From contig UCMS01000011.1 of the NCBI GenBank assembly GCA_900473805.1, forward strand, positions 145,295 to 209,294: 64,000 bases of DNA. The letters run 5' to 3'. Positions 17,986-26,349 of the stretch are shown here, in pieces (positions within the stretch are counted from its first letter, which is position 1; each line of letters starts with the position of its first letter). This DNA is from Hyphomicrobiales bacterium. GTDB lineage: Bacteria; Pseudomonadota; Alphaproteobacteria; Rhizobiales; Rhizobiaceae. The notes under the pieces were generated by a model that saw only the letters and a program-made list of their open reading frames with translations, did not search any database and was not told where the DNA came from. A program made the position numbers and the translations under genes.

Positions 17986-18978
17986 TTAACGAAGGATTAT
18001 AATGCCACCCGGAATCCGATAGAATCCGACACCTGCTGCATCGGCAAGCGTCCTGAGTGCTCCCTCGACATCGTCCAGCCGATAATTGCCGGTGACAATC
18101 AGCCGGCTTACCCGCTCATCCGCCACCACGATGGGACCACGGTGGTAGCGGCGCAACTCATCAAGGACCGCGCCTAGGCTGGCGTTTTCAAAGATGATAC
18201 GTCCCTCGCGCCAGGCAAGTGTGACGGTTGGGTCAGCCGCTCGCACGGACGAAACGGCGGTTGCCGTGATGCTGACAGCTTCACCTGGAGCAAGTTCGGC
18301 CTTGCCCTCACCATCGCACAGACAGAGAACCTGAACGCGACCTCTCTCCAGGACCACCTGATCCTCGTCATCACCGGCTCTGACCGAGAAGGCCGTGCCA
18401 AGAACCTGCACCTCACCATAATGACCGCTGACGGTAAACGGATGCGCAGGATCGTGAACGACGTCGAAAAAGGCTTCGCCACGCAGCAGGCGGACATGAC
18501 GCCGGCCACCCTCAAAGTCTGTCGCCACGGCCGTGTCGGTATTCAGCACCATCATAGAGCCGTCAGGCAGAGGGACGGTTGTCTGGCTGCCGGTTGCGGT
18601 CCGGTAGTCCGCCTGGAAAGCAATTGTGAGCGCCGGATATTGCCAGATGCCGACGGCGAGCAGAACTGAGGCTGCGAGTGCCGCAGCTTGCAGTGGCCGG
18701 CGACGTGTCTTCGGCCGCAACAGCGCGCGCCGGTCGACAGGCAGTGTTTTCACCGCATTGAGGAAGGATTTCGAACTCCAGAGGATCTCGATACTACGGA
18801 ATTCTACCTCATGCCGAGAATCCTCTGCCAGCCATGCCTGGAGCGCAGCGTTTGTTGCCGCATCCGGCTCACCGTTGCGCAACCGGACAAACCAGTCGAG
18901 CGCCTGGTCCGCAATCGGATCTGCGGCGGTAGATCCGCCGCTCGTCCCATCCGTGTCGTGTGCGTTCTGGTGTCCCAC
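17986..18978 (-). CDS. FecR-family anti-sigma/signal-transducing protein
   Basis: Single-pass inner-membrane protein of 330 residues that receives the signal from the receptor's STN domain and controls the FecI-type sigma factor. The cytoplasmic N-terminal domain (DUF4880-like) has ADQALDWFVRLRNGEPDAAT, with the DSRHEVEF motif following. One membrane helix lies near residues 96-112 (LQAAALAASVLLAVGIW). The periplasmic FecR domain follows (TVPLPDGSMMVLNTDTAV, VRLLRGEAFFDV, VLGTAFSV), and a C-terminal secretin/STN-like part. The start is GTG at 18978, immediately after the TGA of a 48-codon frame, which suggests translational coupling. Confidence 0.9.
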   Translation of the reverse strand: MGHQNAHDTDGTSGGSTAADPIADQALDWFVRLRNGEPDAATNAALQAWLAEDSRHEVEFRSIEILWSSKSFLNAVKTLPVDRRALLRPKTRRRPLQAAALAASVLLAVGIWQYPALTIAFQADYRTATGSQTTVPLPDGSMMVLNTDTAVATDFEGGRRHVRLLRGEAFFDVVHDPAHPFTVSGHYGEVQVLGTAFSVRAGDDEDQVVLERGRVQVLCLCDGEGKAELAPGEAVSITATAVSSVRAADPTVTLAWREGRIIFENASLGAVLDELRRYHRGPIVVADERVSRLIVTGNYRLDDVEGALRTLADAAGVGFYRIPGGIIILR

Positions 18979-19125
18979 TCAGGCGATCCGATCGAAACGT
19001 GTTTGCAGGGTCTTGTTACCTTGACGCGCGAGCAGGGCAAACCCGGAAAAATGCTTTCGACCGCGGCAAAACAGAAGCTTTGTCGCTGCAACCCCGTGGA
19101 GCTGGTGGTTCAAGGTAAGCGCCAT
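18979..19125 (-). CDS. Possible small coupled ORF between sigma and anti-sigma genes
   Basis: A 48-codon frame (MALTLNHQLHG to KTLQTRFDRIA) fills the 155-bp space between the FecI-type and FecR-type genes. Its ATG is 9 bases after the sigma-gene stop with AAGGA at a 5-base spacing, and its TGA abuts the GTG of the FecR-type gene. No homolog is recognised and it has several basic residues. It may be a real leader that couples translation of the two genes, or a chance frame. Confidence 0.3.
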   Translation of the reverse strand: MALTLNHQLHGVAATKLLFCRGRKHFSGFALLARQGNKTLQTRFDRIA

Positions 19126-19133
19126 TGTATTCC

Positions 19134-19649
19134 TTACTTCCGGTCCAGACGCGTCATCGCGTCCCGGCAATGAGCCATGGCAAGCTTCAGGTCGTTGAAG
19201 ACTGTGCGTTCCGAAATACCGAGATGGTCAGCGATGCGGACATTCGACCACTCTTCGATGCGGCTCAGCACCAACACGGCCTGCGCGCGCTCCGGCAGGG
19301 CAGAAAGCGCCCTCTGGAACACACCGAAGGTCTGCTTCTCGATCAAAGCCTGTTCGAGAGAGGGGATATCAGCCGAGATACCAGCAAGCAGATGCTCGTC
19401 CAGCCCCTGCACTTCGGCGCCCGCCCGGGTCTTGCGGCGCCGCAGATGGTCCAGCGCAAGATTGCGGGCCGTCTGGTGAAGAAAACCCTCTATATGCTCG
19501 ACTCGTCCGCTCTCCACCGCTTTGTGAGCGCGCAGAAAGGTCTCCTGTGCCAAATCTTCTGCCGTCTGCGGGTCGCGCACGATACGCATGACGGTCCACA
19601 GCAGGGAGCGCCGGTGGGCGGCAAAAATCGCGCTCAAAATGGCAGACAC
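19134..19649 (-). CDS. FecI-type ECF RNA polymerase sigma factor
   Basis: Extracytoplasmic-function sigma factor of 171 residues, expected to direct transcription of the TonB receptor operon when its siderophore is sensed. Sigma region 2 shows LLWTVMRIVRDPQTAEDLAQETFLRAHKA near residues 16-44 and FLHQTARNLALDHLRRRK (region 2.4). Region 4 has LSALPERAQAVLVLSRIEEWSNVRIADHLGISERTVFNDLK. The start is GTG with GGAGG eight bases upstream. It heads the sigma/anti-sigma/receptor/importer array on the minus strand. Confidence 0.92.
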   Translation of the reverse strand: MSAILSAIFAAHRRSLLWTVMRIVRDPQTAEDLAQETFLRAHKAVESGRVEHIEGFLHQTARNLALDHLRRRKTRAGAEVQGLDEHLLAGISADIPSLEQALIEKQTFGVFQRALSALPERAQAVLVLSRIEEWSNVRIADHLGISERTVFNDLKLAMAHCRDAMTRLDRK

Positions 19650-20226
19650 GCAATCTGCCTCCCGCGCACTTGTTGCACCGCATCCGGGAGAGCAAAATTA
19701 TCTCCTCGATGAAGTACCGTCCGCCATTTGAAACGCAACAGGGGCATTTGGCACTCAAAAATCCGTTCGTCGCCGTAAGTGTTCCCTTCCTAAATCGGCG
19801 GCCAAGACCACGCAACATATAACTTGAGAAAACAATACAAGTTATTTCGCCGACAGTGAACAAGTGAAGGCAACGCGATGGAGCCTGAAATTCCGCGGCA
19901 GTGCACCCACTGGCCTGATCGGTCTCTTTCGGCCCAGACGCTATAGGGACTGAATACCCGTCCAAAATGTTTCTCTAAACAATTGAAACCGGGAGCATTT
20001 GGCGTTCGCGGCTCATTGGTTCAGCATGATTGTAGGAGAATTTCGGAACTTTGGCGCAAATGGGACAGGGATGTCGAGTTTGTCAGAACACGAAACTGCC
20101 GAGGATGCTTTGAACGCTAACACCTCGTCCCACGCCTGCCGACAGCGGCGCCGCCAACCAGCGACGCGCTCTGCACTTGCCGAGATCCCGGCCACGAGGC
20201 GGGACGTCGGCACGCGCTCCCCGACA
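19650..20226. other. 577-bp gap without a recognisable gene
   Basis: Upstream region of the sigma gene and 3' side of the amidohydrolase gene. It is AT-richer around 19740-20010 and carries the inverted repeat at 19819-19845. Frames crossing it are not protein-like. It probably holds the sigma-gene promoter and otherwise shows nothing. Confidence 0.5.
19819..19845. promoter_or_regulatory. Inverted repeat upstream of the FecI-type sigma gene
   Basis: ATAACTTG and CAAGTTAT are perfect 8-base arms around an 11-base A-rich spacer, 170 bp upstream of the GTG start of the sigma gene. Iron control by Fur/Irr/RirA-type proteins at such a site would be usual for a FecI gene. It does not match a consensus I can name with certainty, so the regulator is open. 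Confidence 0.4.
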
Positions 20227-21687
20227 TCAGAGAGTGGTGTCGAGCGTCGGCAGGTTGGCCCGCTTGCGAATGGCTTCCTGAGCCCGCGCTGCCTTTTCAA
20301 CGACGGCATGGACATCGACGCCGGTCAGCTTGCCCCCGCGTTTCCGGATTATTCCATCGATAATGACGGTGTCGACATTGGTGGGAACCGCATGCTGGAC
20401 GATCTGGAACGCCGGATTCGTATTTGCGGCGGGCAGCATGTTAAGGTCATCGGTGCGGACGAGGATTACGTCCGCTCTCTTGCCCGGCGTCAGAGAGCCG
20501 ATCTGATCCGAAAGCCCCAACACATGAGCGCCGCTCAAGGTGCCAACACGAATGGCATCTCGATAGCTGAAGGCCCATTGTAGTCCCTTCTTGGCGATCC
20601 CCAGGAGGTCACCGGTCAGATTGTTTGCCTCAACCTGCTGGATACGGCCGGAATTGACCAGAGTTCTGAGATTGGCAAACGGATCGGCAGGCGACTGGCA
20701 AGTCACATCAATGCTGCAGCTGATATTGTCCAGATCCACGCCGCCCTGCAGCAAGGCGTAGACCGGCGGCAGTCCTGCGCCGATCATCGGATCAGTTGCA
20801 GGGCAAAGCGCGACCCCCAACTTCTTGCCGGCGATGAGGGCAACCGCTTCCGGCGCGATACCTGGACCATGTGTAAAGATGAATTCTGGTCCGATGAGAT
20901 CGGGAAAAGCCATGAAGCTTCCATGATCGGTGATCGGCCGTAGGCCAAGTTGACGAGCCACCTGAACCTGCGGTTTGAAATGCTCGCCTGCACCATCCAG
21001 CGTCATGCCGAGTCCAAGCCGGCCCTTTCCGTTGGCAGCAATCCAGTCCAGTGCGCGTTGAAGATCGGCAGCGGGGGTCGGCACGTTGCGAATGACCCCG
21101 GAATAACTCAGTTTTGCGCGAATGCCGGTTTCCGCGAGTGCGGATAGCTCGGCTTCGACGTCATCATAATTCCGCAGGCCATGCGCCCAGTTGTGACAGG
21201 TCGTAAACCCTGCATTGATGGCTTCTAACGCGGCATATTGAACGGCCGTGTGATGGTCTTCCACGCTGTAATGCGGAAGCAGGTCGTGGCGGTTGAAGTA
21301 ATCCGTCGCGTCGTTGACAAGACCGCGCCAGATGCCATCCCACATGTGCCAATGGGTATCCACGAACCCAGGCATAACAATCATGTCGGTCGCATCAATG
21401 ACCTCTGCGGCTGGTACATCGATCCGCTCGGCAACGGCAACGATTTCGCCGTCCTTGATATGAACGTCACCTTTGACCAAATCCTTCATGGCGGGATCGA
21501 CAGGCAGCACATATCCGCCTCGGATGACGATCTCGCGGGCGGATTGGACTGGATCGGCAACGCCCTCCGCCGCTGCCTGTTTAGGCAGAGCCGCTGCAAC
21601 AAACGGGCTGAGGAGACCGGCGCCTAAGGCTGCCAGGCTATGTCGACGCGTCATATTCATTTTCGGCATGTTGCAGTTTTCGCACAT
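20227..21687 (-). CDS. Tat-exported amidohydrolase (ATZ/TRZ, deaminase-like)
   Basis: Metal-dependent hydrolase of about 486 residues, related to cytosine/S-adenosylhomocysteine deaminases and chlorohydrolases. The N-terminus MCENCNMPKMNMTRRHSLAA is followed by a hydrophobic stretch to about residue 33, a twin-arginine signal, so it is probably periplasmic. Catalytic-domain landmarks are DTHWHMWDG (metal HxH), GFTTCHNWAHG, THGPGIAPEAVALIA, and the Asp-bearing SCSIDVTCQSPADPF. The C-terminus has the amidohydrolase closing sequence GSLTPGKRADVILV. The ATG at 21687 directly precedes the Cys-rich head. A LysR gene lies 78 bp upstream on the same strand. Secretion is unusual for this family. Confidence 0.87.
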   Translation of the reverse strand: MCENCNMPKMNMTRRHSLAALGAGLLSPFVAAALPKQAAAEGVADPVQSAREIVIRGGYVLPVDPAMKDLVKGDVHIKDGEIVAVAERIDVPAAEVIDATDMIVMPGFVDTHWHMWDGIWRGLVNDATDYFNRHDLLPHYSVEDHHTAVQYAALEAINAGFTTCHNWAHGLRNYDDVEAELSALAETGIRAKLSYSGVIRNVPTPAADLQRALDWIAANGKGRLGLGMTLDGAGEHFKPQVQVARQLGLRPITDHGSFMAFPDLIGPEFIFTHGPGIAPEAVALIAGKKLGVALCPATDPMIGAGLPPVYALLQGGVDLDNISCSIDVTCQSPADPFANLRTLVNSGRIQQVEANNLTGDLLGIAKKGLQWAFSYRDAIRVGTLSGAHVLGLSDQIGSLTPGKRADVILVRTDDLNMLPAANTNPAFQIVQHAVPTNVDTVIIDGIIRKRGGKLTGVDVHAVVEKAARAQEAIRKRANLPTLDTTL

Positions 21688-21765
21688 GGCTGCTCTCTCC
21701 CCGCGATGCTGTGTGGTCCTGTCGGGCAGAGGGGTAGCAGCCGGCAACGCCAGTGCTCAAATCGT

Positions 21766-22707
21766 TTACAGCGCGAGGCGGTATAAGCCGGACTTATACT
21801 GCCTCTCTTCGGCCTCAAGATGCTGCCTGATGGTGGTGCGCAACCAGTTGAGCCCTTGATCGGCATTGGCGCGCGAATGCCATTGCATGACGAGCCGAGC
21901 GGGCGGAATGAGAAAGGGGGGTTCAATCAGCTTCAGATCGGCAGAGGACATGTACAACTCGGCGGTCTTTCCCGGGAATGTGGCAAGACGCTCCGTGCCC
22001 GACAGGAAAAACGGCACGAGGGAAAAGTTATCCAGCTTCACGGATATGCGCCGCGTGAAGCCGTGGGCGGAAAACAAATGCTCGGGCAGATACGGCCGTT
22101 GAGAAGCGCCGACAAAAACCTCGACGTGGTCTGCTGCAGCATATTGCTCCAAGGTCAATGCGTCCGGCCCGAAGGTTTTGCGGCAGGCAATGACGCGATG
22201 ATCCTCTTCGAGGAGCAGTTCTTTGGGATGGTTCGGTGAACAATGAACCTCTGGGGCGATGATCAAATCGACACGGCCGGCGTCCAGCCGCTCCAACAAG
22301 TCTCCGTGCGGCGTCGCAACGTCCAGGCAAAGATTGGGCGCGAGTTGAGAAATGTGCTGCAGCGCCTTTGCCAGAAATCCCGCAACGACCGTATCCGCGG
22401 CCAAAAGGCTGAAACTCCTGCTATCGACGCTCGGGTCAAACGACGGCTGAGTGATGATCGTCCGATCAATGGTCCGGAGCATCTCGGAAACCGGGATCGC
22501 CAGCGTTTGGGCCAAAGGTGAAAGAACGGATTTGCCGCTGCGGGTAATCAGCAAGGGGTCGCCGAAATACGCTCTGAGCCGCGCCAGCGAAGAACTCATC
22601 GCCGGCTGGGTAACATGAACGGCACTGGCTGCCCGTGAAACGTTCTGTGTCCTCAGCAACGCATCCAGAGCCACCAACAGATTGAGATCAAGCCCACGAT
22701 ATCTCAT
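21766..22707 (-). CDS. LysR-family regulator, NodD/NahR-like
   Basis: A 313-residue regulator. It opens with MRYRGLDLNLLVALDALLRT, the N-terminal form seen in the NodD/NahR branch, followed by the helix-turn-helix NVSRAASAVHVTQPAMSSSLARLR near residues 23-46. The C-terminal co-inducer domain begins around residue 95 (SFSLLAADTVVAGFLAK), with the RVDLIIAPE core. It is upstream of and codirectional with the exported amidohydrolase, which it probably controls in response to a small aromatic or heterocyclic ligand. No nod genes are present, so a nodulation role is not implied. Confidence 0.9.
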   Translation of the reverse strand: MRYRGLDLNLLVALDALLRTQNVSRAASAVHVTQPAMSSSLARLRAYFGDPLLITRSGKSVLSPLAQTLAIPVSEMLRTIDRTIITQPSFDPSVDSRSFSLLAADTVVAGFLAKALQHISQLAPNLCLDVATPHGDLLERLDAGRVDLIIAPEVHCSPNHPKELLLEEDHRVIACRKTFGPDALTLEQYAAADHVEVFVGASQRPYLPEHLFSAHGFTRRISVKLDNFSLVPFFLSGTERLATFPGKTAELYMSSADLKLIEPPFLIPPARLVMQWHSRANADQGLNWLRTTIRQHLEAEERQYKSGLYRLAL

Positions 22708-23255
22708 TCCTCAAGGCCCCGGATTACAGAGAAATTGGGCAAGGAATACCGGGAAACGGCAACGTTTGGAGCATGGCAAATTAACCGCCTTAGCGCTTTC
22801 TGCCACGAGGTATCCCATATCACACTCGTTGCTGGCGCGTTGCAGAAATACTGATAACCTGAGCCCCCCGCAATATCATTGCCCATGCGAAGCCTCTATT
22901 CCAATTCAACACGCAAACGAGTTGGCCCGCCATTAGAGGGCGCGTGGATTGAAGAACAAATCTGAGAGCTGGTTTATTTGAACTGGCATCGGGCTGTCCT
23001 CGCGTGGGAGGAGCTTTAGGGCGCCGGTTGCAGGTTTTTTGGTTGCTGGGGCCTGATTGCACGGAGACTTGCAAGAAAGGTGAACTCGCCGAGGTACCTA
23101 AGCTCAACTGCCACCGTCCACCTTCCTCATGGCATGTCCTCTCGGTCTAATGCCAGACCCCAGAGAGACGGACGGGCATCAAATAGTCCGCCCGAAACTC
23201 CTTCGCGCAGAGCGCAGCATGCTTCCGAGCGACAAGGCCGAGGCAGGCGAATGGG
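22708..23255. other. 548-bp gap without a recognisable gene
   Basis: Separates the LysR gene from lsrG. Short frames on both strands lack family features and are interrupted. It carries the LysR promoter side; no terminator with a clear T-run was found for lsrG. It may include decayed mobile DNA, but nothing specific was recognised. Confidence 0.5.
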
Positions 23256-23561
23256 TCACGCAGTCAGGAAATCTGCCATCTCCACATTGTAGAAAGTTTT
23301 CGTACGCGGACCTGAGATAATGGGATCGATACGACGGACGCATTCCTGATAATGAGCCGTCTTGCGATGCTCATCGAGCGCCTCTGCGGACTTGAACACC
23401 TCGTAAATGACGAAGCGATGATCATCGTCTGGGTTGCGCAGCACGTCAAAACGAAGATTCCCCGGCTCGCGGCGGGTGCCTTCATAGTTGATCCGGAAGG
23501 CGTCGAGGAATTCGTCGATATGGCCTTGTTTGACGTTGATTGCGACCATTTGAATAAGCAT
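23256..23561 (-). CDS. lsrG: LsrG-like phospho-AI-2 isomerase (ABM-fold)
   Basis: A 101-residue antibiotic-biosynthesis-monooxygenase-fold protein. INVKQGHIDEFLDAFRINYEGTRREPGNLRFDVLR aligns along its length with E. coli LsrG (REAGNLRFDVLR). The second half has FVIYEVFKSAEALDEHRKTAHYQECV and ends SGPRTKTFY. LsrG isomerises phospho-DPD so that the carbon chain can be cleaved. The ATG at 23561 has AGGA eight bases upstream. It is the last gene of the lsrR-lsrK-lsrG unit, 34 bp after lsrK. Confidence 0.9.
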   Translation of the reverse strand: MLIQMVAINVKQGHIDEFLDAFRINYEGTRREPGNLRFDVLRNPDDDHRFVIYEVFKSAEALDEHRKTAHYQECVRRIDPIISGPRTKTFYNVEMADFLTA

Positions 23562-23595
23562 TGTCTATGTCCTACTTGTTGTTCAATTCAGAAAT

Positions 23596-25158
23596 TCAGA
23601 GGCCCGGTGCTTTCCACATCGCGGTCGTGATGCCCTCGTCAACGAGCTGGCGCTGCAAGGCGTATGCGCCGGCCCATCGCTCGCCAGCGTCGTCATAGAC
23701 AGCCTTGTGCACGGGATTTGGTTCGAAGTGTTTGTCCCAGCGAACCCAGCTTTCCGCAGCCTCGACAAAGTCGCGTCTGAGTCCGATGCCGATTGCAGCA
23801 GAAGCAGCACATCCAAGGGCGGTTGCCTCCTTCACGATCGGGGTCACGACAGGCAGCCCTGTCGCGTCAGACAGAATCTGTGACCAATGGGGAGATTTCG
23901 ACGCACCGGCAGCAAAAACAATCCTTTCGGGCGTCTTCCCCGTCAGCCTGAAAATGGCAGCGAGATTGCGCGCAGCAACAATGGCTGCGTTCTCCTGCAA
24001 GGCTCGGAAGATGGCAGCCTTGCCGGACTTTTCCGGATCGATCGACAGGTTCAGCAAGGAAGGCGCAGCGTGGTACCAATTGCCGTAATGCATGACGTCG
24101 GAGAAAATGGGAATGATCCCGTATGCGCCAGGCGGAATGGCCGCTGCCTTTTGCTCCAGCAGCGTGTAGGCGTCTCCGTCTGGTCCGGCAGCGGCCATTT
24201 CTTCCGCACCAAAGCTGTCACGGAACCACCGCATGACGGCCCCCACGAAGAAGCTGATCGCCTCGGCCTGGTTAAGCCCGGTCACCACATGCGGATTGAT
24301 CCGCAGGTCCATCGAAGGGTCGGAAACATCAAGACCGACGTTAACGACCTGCTGCCAGAAGGTACCGCCAAGCACGGCGCAGTCCCCTTCCCGCACAACG
24401 CCGATTGCCGCCGCACCGCTCTGGCAGTCGCCACCGCCAATGATGACGGGTGTTGCCGCCTCAAGCCCCGTTTCAAGCGCGGCCTTCTCGGTCACCCGGC
24501 CGATGATGGTTCCTGGCTCAACGCTCTCTGGAAAGATGTCGTCGCGCAAGCCGGCCTTGGCCATCGCATCTGGCAGCCAGTCGCGCGCCTTTAGACTGTA
24601 TAGGCCGGTCGTTCCCGCATTGGAGGGTTCGCTGGCGATAACACCGGAGAGACGGGCCAAAACCCAATCGGACAACATGCTGATGCGGTGAATGCGGCCA
24701 TACACATCCGGCAGGTTTCGCTTAAGCCACAAAAGCCGGGGCAGAGCCCCAAGCGCAAAGGTCTGTCCGCTTTTCTCATAGAGCTCTCGCTCCAGTTCAG
24801 GGAACTCTCGTTTCAGCTCCCTCACTTCATTGCCGGCGCGGCTATCGACATTGGCGCAGGCCCAGATCTCCTGCCCGCTGCGATCATAGGCGACGATCGC
24901 CTCGCGCATGCTGGTCGCACTAACGGCCCTGATATCACCAGCCTTGATGCCGGCTTCGGCAATCGCCCCGCGAATGGCATGTGAAAGAAGAGACCAGTTC
25001 CCCTCCACGTCGAAATCCATAGAGCCGGGAAACCGCGGATCTGCCTTGTGCCACCATTCATGCTGCACACTCGCCACCTGGTTTCCGTGCTCGTCGAAAA
25101 TGACGGCGCGCGCGCTGCCTGTTCCGGCATCGACAGCAAGTAGATAGGAAGTGGTCAT
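23596..25158 (-). CDS. lsrK: Autoinducer-2 kinase LsrK
   Basis: FGGY-family carbohydrate kinase of 520 residues that phosphorylates imported AI-2 (DPD) and traps it in the cell. The N-terminal ATP motif is LAVDAGTGSARAVIFDEHGN. VSATSMREAIVAYD and IWACANVDSRA match LsrK rather than other FGGY kinases. VLGGTFWQQVVN, RINPHVVTG and the C-terminal GITTAMWKAPGL are near-identical to enterobacterial LsrK. The ATG at 25158 lies 3 bases after the lsrR stop, with AAGGA in the end of lsrR. Phospho-AI-2 made here would induce the locus through LsrR. Confidence 0.95.
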   Translation of the reverse strand: MTTSYLLAVDAGTGSARAVIFDEHGNQVASVQHEWWHKADPRFPGSMDFDVEGNWSLLSHAIRGAIAEAGIKAGDIRAVSATSMREAIVAYDRSGQEIWACANVDSRAGNEVRELKREFPELERELYEKSGQTFALGALPRLLWLKRNLPDVYGRIHRISMLSDWVLARLSGVIASEPSNAGTTGLYSLKARDWLPDAMAKAGLRDDIFPESVEPGTIIGRVTEKAALETGLEAATPVIIGGGDCQSGAAAIGVVREGDCAVLGGTFWQQVVNVGLDVSDPSMDLRINPHVVTGLNQAEAISFFVGAVMRWFRDSFGAEEMAAAGPDGDAYTLLEQKAAAIPPGAYGIIPIFSDVMHYGNWYHAAPSLLNLSIDPEKSGKAAIFRALQENAAIVAARNLAAIFRLTGKTPERIVFAAGASKSPHWSQILSDATGLPVVTPIVKEATALGCAASAAIGIGLRRDFVEAAESWVRWDKHFEPNPVHKAVYDDAGERWAGAYALQRQLVDEGITTAMWKAPGL

Positions 25159-25161
25159 GAT

Positions 25162-26109
25162 TCAGTCCTTCATTTCAAGGAGGCCGGCAGCCGTCGTCTC
25201 GTCGGTAATCAGGATCCCGACGAACTTGCCACGCAAGGCGGCATGGATGGCTTGCACCTTGTGCGTACCGCCGGCTGCCGCCACAACCTTCTCGGCGCGC
25301 GACAAGGCTGCCAGCTTGACCCCAATAACCCTGTCATGGAGAGGCAGGTCGAGCGGCTCGCCACGTTCATTGTAGAACTGGCACAGGATATCGCCGACAG
25401 CACCCTTCCGGCGCAGAGGCTCCACCTCATCGGGGCTCACATAACCGGAGCGCACGACTGTCGAGGCTCCGGAAAGTTCACCAATACCCACCAGCTGGTA
25501 GCTCGCGTTGAGCGCCATATCCAGGAGATTAGCAACGGCAGGCTCCGAGGAGAGATTACGTGCAACATCGGGGTCGCGGACGACGAGCGGGGCAGGCACT
25601 AGGTGAACGCTACTTCCCCAGTTGGCCGTGCGCATCCCGTCCACATAGGTACCGACACCGCCGGTCAGGCTGACCAGACCGATATTACGCTCGTTTGCCA
25701 AGTGTCCGAGGCGTTGGATAGTGTTCGAAACCGTTGCGCCCCAGCCAACCGCAAGCAGATCATCCGTCTGGAGCCTCTGCATGAGGAATTGTGCTGCGGC
25801 CTGACCAAGGCGATCACTCGGATCCTGATCGGGAAGCTGCGGAACGACATAGGCTTCCAGCAGTCCATAACGTTCCTTGATCTGCCGCTCAAGCGTGAGG
25901 CAACCCTGATAGCGCGAGTTGATACGTACCTGAATTATCCCCGATCGCCGCCCGCTTTCTAGGAGCCGGGACACCTTGATCCTCGACATGTTGAGCTTGT
26001 CGCCGATCTCGTTCTGCGTCAGACCGTCGTTATAATAGTACCACGCGATCCGCGTGAGGATTTCCTCATCCGCGTCCGCATAACTCCATTCACTATTTTC
26101 CGATGCCAT
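25162..26109 (-). CDS. lsrR: LsrR, SorC/DeoR-type repressor of the lsr locus
   Basis: A 315-residue SorC-family regulator. The N-terminal helix-turn-helix shows RIAWYYYNDGLTQNEIGDKL and MSRIKVSRLLESGRRSGIIQVRINSR, closely matching E. coli LsrR. The sugar-phosphate-binding domain follows, with LVSLTGGVGTYVDGM, PAPLVVRDPDVARNL, and VVRSGYVSPDEVEPLRRKGAVGDIL. In the known system LsrR represses both arms of the divergon until phospho-AI-2 releases it. It is divergent from lsrA across a 225-bp region with repeated candidate operators. Confidence 0.94.
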   Translation of the reverse strand: MASENSEWSYADADEEILTRIAWYYYNDGLTQNEIGDKLNMSRIKVSRLLESGRRSGIIQVRINSRYQGCLTLERQIKERYGLLEAYVVPQLPDQDPSDRLGQAAAQFLMQRLQTDDLLAVGWGATVSNTIQRLGHLANERNIGLVSLTGGVGTYVDGMRTANWGSSVHLVPAPLVVRDPDVARNLSSEPAVANLLDMALNASYQLVGIGELSGASTVVRSGYVSPDEVEPLRRKGAVGDILCQFYNERGEPLDLPLHDRVIGVKLAALSRAEKVVAAAGGTHKVQAIHAALRGKFVGILITDETTAAGLLEMKD

Positions 26110-26154
26110 GCGTCAGAGCTCCGTTGGCCTTTTCTGATCATTTGCATATCAAAC

Positions 26155-26217
26155 AAACATTTGATCCGTCAACGTCGTCGCTAATGGAAAAAATTCCATC
26201 GCACCTAAACATTTGAT
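26155..26217. promoter_or_regulatory. Candidate LsrR operator array
   Basis: The 11-base sequence AAACATTTGAT occurs twice, at 26155-26165 and 26207-26217. They are 52 bp apart, five helical turns, so on one face of the DNA. The first copy also forms an inverted repeat (ATCAAA six bases before TTTGAT). Between them lies a 16-bp element, ATGGAA and TTCCAT around four A's, at 26184-26199. All lie in the divergent lsrR/lsrA region. LsrR binding is inferred. Confidence 0.5.
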
Positions 26218-26349
26218 TTCTGTCGAAAATTCATTCTTTGCAGCGCAATATGGCGGAGGCAGCGGCTATGCGGGCCTCATGAGCATGTTGACGACATCCA
26301 ATCATTATGATCACATGAACGACAAGTGATACATATGAACAGGTGCAGC

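Noticed and set aside
21766..22707. Calling the LysR protein a true NodD
   Set aside because: The N-terminus is of the NodD/NahR branch, but no nod box or nod genes are present and the neighbour is an amidohydrolase.
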